Below are positions 57,268-64,000 of a DNA stretch of 64,000 nt, one piece after another. Source of the stretch: Thereva unica (lineage: Eukaryota > Arthropoda > Insecta > Diptera > Therevidae); the NCBI GenBank assembly GCA_949987705.1, contig OX465282.1, forward strand, positions 87,222,070 through 87,286,069. The letters are read 5' to 3'. A program made the position numbers and the translations under genes. The notes beneath the pieces are model-generated. The model had not been told where the DNA came from. It was given only the letters and a program-made list of their open reading frames with translations, and made no database searches. Numbering within the stretch: the first letter of the stretch is position 1; every line of letters begins with the position of its first letter.

Positions 57268-58075
57268 GGCCAGTCATTAGAGCGAAAAAAAACGGCAGAT
57301 TTTGTTATAAAATTGTACAGCAAACTGCTAAAAGGCAAATCAAATATTCAATTTACTTGCAAAAATGCACGAAGCTTCACATGCTTATTAGCTACATATT
57401 ACATTTTTTTTATATGGAACAAATCGTCACATGCTGCTTTGCTACATTTATCTTCAAGCAATAGTGACGAAAAGCTGCATATGAAGCTTTGGTATGCGGC
57501 CGGCCTAACGCCTCCTTCGTTGCTTTATACCCCGCCACCGCTACCACGAAACTTCTCGAATTAGAATGTTCGCCCTATGTACCATTTTCAAAAGCATTTT
57601 TAGCATTGTTCTCCAAACTTTGTTTGTTTATACTGCAATTATGCAGAAACTATACATGCGACAAATTTCATCTTTTGGCAGTTTAAAGTATATGTACCAG
57701 GGTATTATGTCCCAAAAAATCATACCCTAATATTGCAAAGTAACAGAGGTATGAGTTTTTGAAAAAAAAAGGCCTTTTTAAGGGGTTTTTTAGCTTTTCT
57801 CGGCGAAAAATTATCCGATCGAGGTCTAGAAACCCCCATTTTGTAGGGGTTTCAATTCTCTACAAATATTCTGTTGGGAGTAACGTGATTCATCGAGTAC
57901 TTTTTATTGTATACGCCAATAACGGAAAAAGTACCCATTTGTTGCTAATTATTGTTTAAACAATTCCACATTAGTAAATTTTGGTTTTAGTAATCTATGA
58001 GATACCCCTGAAGTAGTAGTGCAAGCAGTTTGCTGTACAATTTTATAACACGAATAAATCTCTAATGACTGGTCT
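57268..58075. mobile_element. About 0.8-kb inverted-repeat element inside the Tc1-like gene
   Basis: Left ccagtcattagagcgaaaaa and right (reverse complement) ccagtcattagagatttatt, both with 'ttataaaattgtacagcaaactgct' about 35 bp inside. It lies between the two transposase halves; flanks are TA-rich, so the exact duplication is ambiguous. No coding content. Confidence 0.85.
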
Positions 58076-58133
58076 ATATAATGCGAGAAAGGTTACTCTA
58101 CAATGCTCGAAAGCTATTAAAAACTCCTCCACA

Positions 58134-61100
58134 ATCCCCAGATCTCAACCCCATTGAGAATTTGTGGCAACAAGTGAAGTCCCGGGTAAAAAGAATTACG
58201 TGTCGTAACAAAAACGAGTTAAAATCAACAATAAAGGAAGTTTGGGCAAATATCCCTTCTTCCTTTACAAAAAAATTGGTGGAATCGAGGCCTCGTCGAC
58301 TAAAATTAGTAATAGACGCTTGAGGTGGCCATACTAAATATTAAAAAGGATACTTCCCTTAGTTAGGATATATTTATAAGCATTTTTCTGAAGTGTACGG
58401 TCAATTTTGTTAGTATAAATTGGTGTATTTTTTGTGTTTCCTTGTAAAGAAGTCACTAATATTATTTTTTTAATTCTCTTTTTTATTAAATATCCCTTAG
58501 AAATGTTTATACTTTTATGTTAAATAAAATTTTTTAATAAGAAAACTTTTTTGGGTATTTAAATTGCAGAAAATTTTAACATTTTGTATGAAATTAAGGG
58601 TGTACGGTCAATTTTGGGAGTAACTGTATATTTTTGACAGCTGATTGCTTTCATTCAAAAATGCAAAGTTTCTAGATTGCGCAACTGATTTACCTAACAG
58701 TTGCTCTTTTGCAAGGATGCATGCAAGCAGGCATGCAACCATGCAATTATGAAAAAGGCCAAAGTATACGGATCGCAATTTTTACTAAATTCATTCATAT
58801 CATATCCATAGTCGATATATTCGACTGGCGTCTAGTAGTTGCGAAATGGGAATTCACTCAACGAGCTTCTGTCGATTATTTTCAAATATTGTGGGACAAC
58901 TATGGGCGCTTTCAGTAATGCAGGATGCACTGACATATAGAATGGACTGCTTATGAGAAATTTTTCATGGCACCAATTTGTTCCATAGGCTACAAACCTT
59001 TTTTCACTCTATGTAAACACCGGAATCACTTTTGAAATTTACATTTTTTAAATACGTACTTAAAACATTAAAACAACACAAATATTTTGTTTAAAAAAAT
59101 TAATAAACACTATTTTCACTTTTTCACCTTTTAAAATGCCTTTTTTTCATTAATTTGCAAATTTTATGTGTATCTGATTTAAGTTCTCAACGCCTGTCTT
59201 AGCAACTGACATTCTCACCGGGGGCTTATGGGGAAAAGAGCAAAAGATATAAACATCACTATACCCGTCTATTTTTTTCTAATTGATTTAACGCAAAAGA
59301 TATATCCCCAGATCTCAACCCCATTGAGAATTTGTGGCAACAAGTGAAGTCCCGGGTAAAAAGAATTACGTGTCGTAACAAAAACGAGTTAAAATCAACA
59401 ATAAAGGAAGTTTGGGCAAATATCCCTTCTTCCTTTACAAAAAAATTGGTGGAATCGAGGCCTCGTCGACTAAAATTAGTAATAGACGCTTGAGGTGGCC
59501 ATACTAAATATTAAAAAGGATACTTCCCTTAGTTAGGATATATTTATAAGCATTTTTCTGAAGTGTACGGTCAATTTTGTTAGTATAAATTGGTGTATTT
59601 TTTGTGTTTCCTTGTAAAGAAGTCACTAATATTATTTTTTTAATTCTCTTTTTTATTAAATATCCCTTAGAAATGTTTATACTTTTATGTTAAATAAAAT
59701 TTTTTAATAAGAAAACTTTTTTGGGTATTTAAATTGCAGAAAATTTTAACATTTTGTATGAAATTAAGGGTGTACGGTCAATTTTGGGAGTAACTGTATA
59801 TTTTTGACAGCTGATTGCTTTCATTCAAAAATGCAAAGTTTCTAGATTGCGCAACTGATTTACCTAACAGTTGCTCTTTTGCAAGGATGCATGCAAGCAG
59901 GCATGCAACCATGCAATTATGAAAAAGGCCAAAGTATACGGATCGCAATTTTTACTAAATTCATTCATATCATATCCATAGTCGATATATTCGACTGGCG
60001 TCTAGTAGTTGCGAAATGGGAATTCACTCAACGAGCTTCTGTCGATTATTTTCAAATATTGTGGGACAACTATGGGCGCTTTCAGTAATGCAGGATGCAC
60101 TGACATATAGAATGGACTGCTTATGAGAAATTTTTCATGGCACCAATTTGTTCCATAGGCTACAAACCTTTTTTCACTCTATGTAAACACCGGAATCACT
60201 TTTGAAATTTACATTTTTTAAATACGTACTTAAAACATTAAAACAACACAAATATTTTGTTTAAAAAAATTAATAAACACTATTTTCACTTTTTCACCTT
60301 TTAAAATGCCTTTTTTTCATTAATTTGCAAATTTTATGTGTATCTGATTTAAGTTCTCAACGCCTGTCTTAGCAACTGACATTCTCACCGGGGGCTTATG
60401 GGGAAAAGAGCAAAAGATATAAACATCACTATACCCGTCTATTTTTTTCTAATTGATTTAACGCAAAAGATATATCCCCAGATCTCAACCCCATTGAGAA
60501 TTTGTGGCAACAAGTGAAGTCCCGGGTAAAAAGAATTACGTGTCGTAACAAAAACGAGTTAAAATCAACAATAAAGGAAGTTTGGGCAAATATCCCTTCT
60601 TCCTTTACAAAAAAATTGGTGGAATCGAGGCCTCGTCGACTAAAATTAGTAATAGACGCTTGAGGTGGCCATACTAAATATTAAAAAGGATACTTCCCTT
60701 AGTTAGGATATATTTATAAGCATTTTTCTGAAGTGTACGGTCAATTTTGTTAGTATAAATTGGTGTATTTTTTGTGTTTCCTTGTAAAGAAGTCACTAAT
60801 ATTATTTTTTTAATTCTCTTTTTTATTAAATATCCCTTAGAAATGTTTATACTTTTATGTTAAATAAAATTTTTTAATAAGAAAACTTTTTTGGGTATTT
60901 AAATTGCAGAAAATTTTAACATTTTGTATGAAATTAAGGGTGTACGGTCAATTTTGGGAGTAACTGTATATTTTTGACAGCTGATTGCTTTCATTCAAAA
61001 ATGCAAAGTTTCTAGATTGCGCAACTGATTTACCTAACAGTTGCTCTTTTGCAAGGATGCATGCAAGCAGGCATGCAACCATGCAATTATGAAAAAGGCC

Positions 61101-63985
61101 AAAGTATACGGATCGCAATTTTTACTAAATTCATTCATATCATATCCATAGTCGATATATTCGACTGGCGTCTAGTAGTTGCGAAATGGGAATTCACTCA
61201 ACGAGCTTCTGTCGATTATTTTCAAATATTGTGGGACAACTATGGGCGCTTTCAGTAATGCAGGATGCACTGACATATAGAATGGACTGCTTATGAGAAA
61301 TTTTTCATGGCACCAATTTGTTCCATAGGCTACAAACCTTTTTTCACTCTATGTAAACACCGGAATCACTTTTGAAATTTACATTTTTTAAATACGTACT
61401 TAAAACATTAAAACAACACAAATATTTTGTTTAAAAAAATTAATAAACACTATTTTCACTTTTTCACCTTTTAAAATGCCTTTTTTTCATTAATTTGCAA
61501 ATTTTATGTGTATCTGATTTAAGTTCTCAACGCCTGTCTTAGCAACTGACATTCTCACCGGGGGCTTATGGGGAAAAGAGCAAAAGATATAAACATCACT
61601 ATACCCGTCTATTTTTTTCTAATTGATTTAACGCAAAAGATATATCCCCAGATCTCAACCCCATTGAGAATTTGTGGCAACAAGTGAAGTCCCGGGTAAA
61701 AAGAATTACGTGTCGTAACAAAAACGAGTTAAAATCAACAATAAAGGAAGTTTGGGCAAATATCCCTTCTTCCTTTACAAAAAAATTGGTGGAATCGAGG
61801 CCTCGTCGACTAAAATTAGTAATAGACGCTTGAGGTGGCCATACTAAATATTAAAAAGGATACTTCCCTTAGTTAGGATATATTTATAAGCATTTTTCTG
61901 AAGTGTACGGTCAATTTTGTTAGTATAAATTGGTGTATTTTTTGTGTTTCCTTGTAAAGAAGTCACTAATATTATTTTTTTAATTCTCTTTTTTATTAAA
62001 TATCCCTTAGAAATGTTTATACTTTTATGTTAAATAAAATTTTTTAATAAGAAAACTTTTTTGGGTATTTAAATTGCAGAAAATTTTAACATTTTGTATG
62101 AAATTAAGGGTGTACGGTCAATTTTGGGAGTAACTGTATATTTTTGACAGCTGATTGCTTTCATTCAAAAATGCAAAGTTTCTAGATTGCGCAACTGATT
62201 TACCTAACAGTTGCTCTTTTGCAAGGATGCATGCAAGCAGGCATGCAACCATGCAATTATGAAAAAGGCCAAAGTATACGGATCGCAATTTTTACTAAAT
62301 TCATTCATATCATATCCATAGTCGATATATTCGACTGGCGTCTAGTAGTTGCGAAATGGGAATTCACTCAACGAGCTTCTGTCGATTATTTTCAAATATT
62401 GTGGGACAACTATGGGCGCTTTCAGTAATGCAGGATGCACTGACATATAGAATGGACTGCTTATGAGAAATTTTTCATGGCACCAATTTGTTCCATAGGC
62501 TACAAACCTTTTTTCACTCTATGTAAACACCGGAATCACTTTTGAAATTTACATTTTTTAAATACGTACTTAAAACATTAAAACAACACAAATATTTTGT
62601 TTAAAAAAATTAATAAACACTATTTTCACTTTTTCACCTTTTAAAATGCCTTTTTTTCATTAATTTGCAAATTTTATGTGTATCTGATTTAAGTTCTCAA
62701 CGCCTGTCTTAGCAACTGACATTCTCACCGGGGGCTTATGGGGAAAAGAGCAAAAGATATAAACATCACTATACCCGTCTATTTTTTTCTAATTGATTTA
62801 ACGCAAAAGATATATCCCCAGATCTCAACCCCATTGAGAATTTGTGGCAACAAGTGAAGTCCCGGGTAAAAAGAATTACGTGTCGTAACAAAAACGAGTT
62901 AAAATCAACAATAAAGGAAGTTTGGGCAAATATCCCTTCTTCCTTTACAAAAAAATTGGTGGAATCGAGGCCTCGTCGACTAAAATTAGTAATAGACGCT
63001 TGAGGTGGCCATACTAAATATTAAAAAGGATACTTCCCTTAGTTAGGATATATTTATAAGCATTTTTCTGAAGTGTACGGTCAATTTTGTTAGTATAAAT
63101 TGGTGTATTTTTTGTGTTTCCTTGTAAAGAAGTCACTAATATTATTTTTTTAATTCTCTTTTTTATTAAATATCCCTTAGAAATGTTTATACTTTTATGT
63201 TAAATAAAATTTTTTAATAAGAAAACTTTTTTGGGTATTTAAATTGCAGAAAATTTTAACATTTTGTATGAAATTAAGGGTGTACGGTCAATTTTGGGAG
63301 TAACTGTATATTTTTGACAGCTGATTGCTTTCATTCAAAAATGCAAAGTTTCTAGATTGCGCAACTGATTTACCTAACAGTTGCTCTTTTGCAAGGATGC
63401 ATGCAAGCAGGCATGCAACCATGCAATTATGAAAAAGGCCAAAGTATACGGATCGCAATTTTTACTAAATTCATTCATATCATATCCATAGTCGATATAT
63501 TCGACTGGCGTCTAGTAGTTGCGAAATGGGAATTCACTCAACGAGCTTCTGTCGATTATTTTCAAATATTGTGGGACAACTATGGGCGCTTTCAGTAATG
63601 CAGGATGCACTGACATATAGAATGGACTGCTTATGAGAAATTTTTCATGGCACCAATTTGTTCCATAGGCTACAAACCTTTTTTCACTCCATGTAAACAC
63701 CGGAATCACTTTTGAAATTTACATTTTTTTAAATACGTACTTAAAACATTAAAACAACACAAATATTTTGTTTAAAAAAATTAATAAACACTATTTTCAC
63801 TTTTTCACCTTTTAAAATGCCTTTTTTTCATTAATTTGCAAATTTTATGTGTATCTGATTTAAGTTCTCAACGCCTGTCTTAGCAACTGACATTCTCACC
63901 GGGGGCTTATGGGGAAAAGAGCAAAAGATATAAACATCACTATACCCGTCTATTTTTTTCTAATTGATTTAACGCAAAAGATATA
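58134..63985 (+). repeat. Tandem array, five units of about 1170 bp
   Basis: Units start at 58134, 59304, 60474, 61644 and 62814. Each holds, in order, the C-terminal 62 codons and 3' end of a Tc1-like transposase, a spacer with a 69-codon frame ending in TAA (for example 58709-58918), and the first part of a CACTGACATATA element. The junction 'aagatat/atccccag' fuses the transposon interior to the transposase interior. Units 1-4 look identical; unit 5 has one substitution (63690, c for t) and one extra T (about 63727). Confidence 0.95.
58137..58323 (+). pseudogene. Tc1-like transposase C-terminus in array unit 1 (repeated in units 2-5)
   Basis: SPDLNPIENLWQQVKSRVKR onward to DA-stop. It carries only the third catalytic residue. 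Identical copies at 59307-59493, 60477-60663, 61647-61833 and 62817-63003, where no upstream transposase sequence precedes them. Confidence 0.9.
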
Positions 63986-64000
63986 AACATCACTATACCC
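63608..64000 (+). mobile_element. CACTGACATATA family element running off the window
   Basis: Starts cactgacatatagaatggac. Unlike units 1-4, this copy continues past the array junction with 'aaacatcactataccc', matching the reverse complement of the internal repeat of 43748-44294. It is therefore the parental, unbroken copy at the array end; its other terminus lies outside. Confidence 0.88.

Larger units (their letters stand above)
57151..58626 (+). pseudogene. Tc1-like transposase pseudogene split by an insertion
   Basis: Left part 57151-57267 reads TKYLDILKRN and QQDNDPKYTSH (second catalytic Asp). Right part from about 58076 reads LLYNARKLLKTPPQSPDLNP, IENLWQQVK (catalytic Glu, Trp intact) and stops at TGA 58321-58323. 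The element's right end follows, with inner and outer 'gtacggtcaatttt' repeats (58399, 58603) and TA at 58627-58628. The first catalytic Asp, the DNA-binding domain and the left terminus are gone. Confidence 0.85.

Noticed and set aside
58709..58918. 69-codon open frame repeated five times in the array
   Set aside because: It lies in spacer sequence, has no recognisable domain, and its repetition reflects the array, not selection. No synonymous variation exists between units to test coding.
58134..63985. CRISPR-like or regulatory repeat array
   Set aside because: Units are 1170 bp, contiguous without spacers, and composed of transposon pieces in a eukaryotic genome.

Overview
This is nuclear DNA from an arthropod, most likely an insect. 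It is AT-rich and dominated by transposable elements. One host gene is recognisable: PAN3, the adaptor subunit of the PAN2-PAN3 poly(A) nuclease, on the + strand. Eleven coding exons (10885-26356) join in a consistent phase to 661 codons ending at a TAA. The N-terminal exons, including the expected CCCH zinc finger, were not found. There is no bacterial architecture (no operons, ribosome binding sites or CRISPR arrays).

Layout. 1-10880: foldback and short inverted-repeat elements, a 122-bp tandem repeat, a nearly full-length RTE-like non-LTR retrotransposon (2.5-5.7 kb, one frameshift), a long-arm foldback carrying a nested element (6.4-8.0 kb), and a non-autonomous hAT-like element with an 8-bp target-site duplication (TSD) (9408-10500). 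10885-26356: PAN3, with two large introns (4.5 and 7.8 kb). The last intron holds an antisense, 5'-truncated poly(A)-tailed LINE and two small DNA transposons. 26.4-28.0 kb: AT-rich 3' flank, probably PAN3 3' UTR. 28.0-31.1 kb: decayed LINE pseudogenes. 31.8-33.4 kb: a complete foldback with arms of about 650 bp. 34.6-36.3 kb: a Tc1-like transposon with an open 341-codon transposase and about 220-bp inverted repeats of the IR/DR type. 36.9-38.6 kb: an antisense, 5'-truncated second copy of the RTE-like element with a 13-bp TSD. 40-47.3 kb: relics of RTE, LINE and mariner-type elements, short inverted-repeat elements, and an inverted pair of tRNA-like repeats.

47.5-56.4 kb is a decayed antisense Ty3/gypsy retrotransposon broken by four other elements, each with a TSD readable in the host reading frame or flank: a palindrome with TTA (47969-48202), a hAT-like long-arm element with GATTTAAA (49065-52022), a short element with CTG (52415-52665) and a long-arm element with ATGT (52775-55113). 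The last contains an 85-codon exon-like reading frame. 57.1-64 kb starts with a Tc1-like pseudogene split by a short element, then a tandem array of five units of about 1170 bp. Each unit fuses the Tc1 3' end to part of a second transposon. The window ends just past the array.

The genes do not form a pathway. PAN3 acts in cytoplasmic mRNA deadenylation; the rest is a layered record of transposition. The most notable items are the two long-arm elements inside the gypsy copy, the chimeric tandem array, and a family with 8-bp TSDs present in three places.
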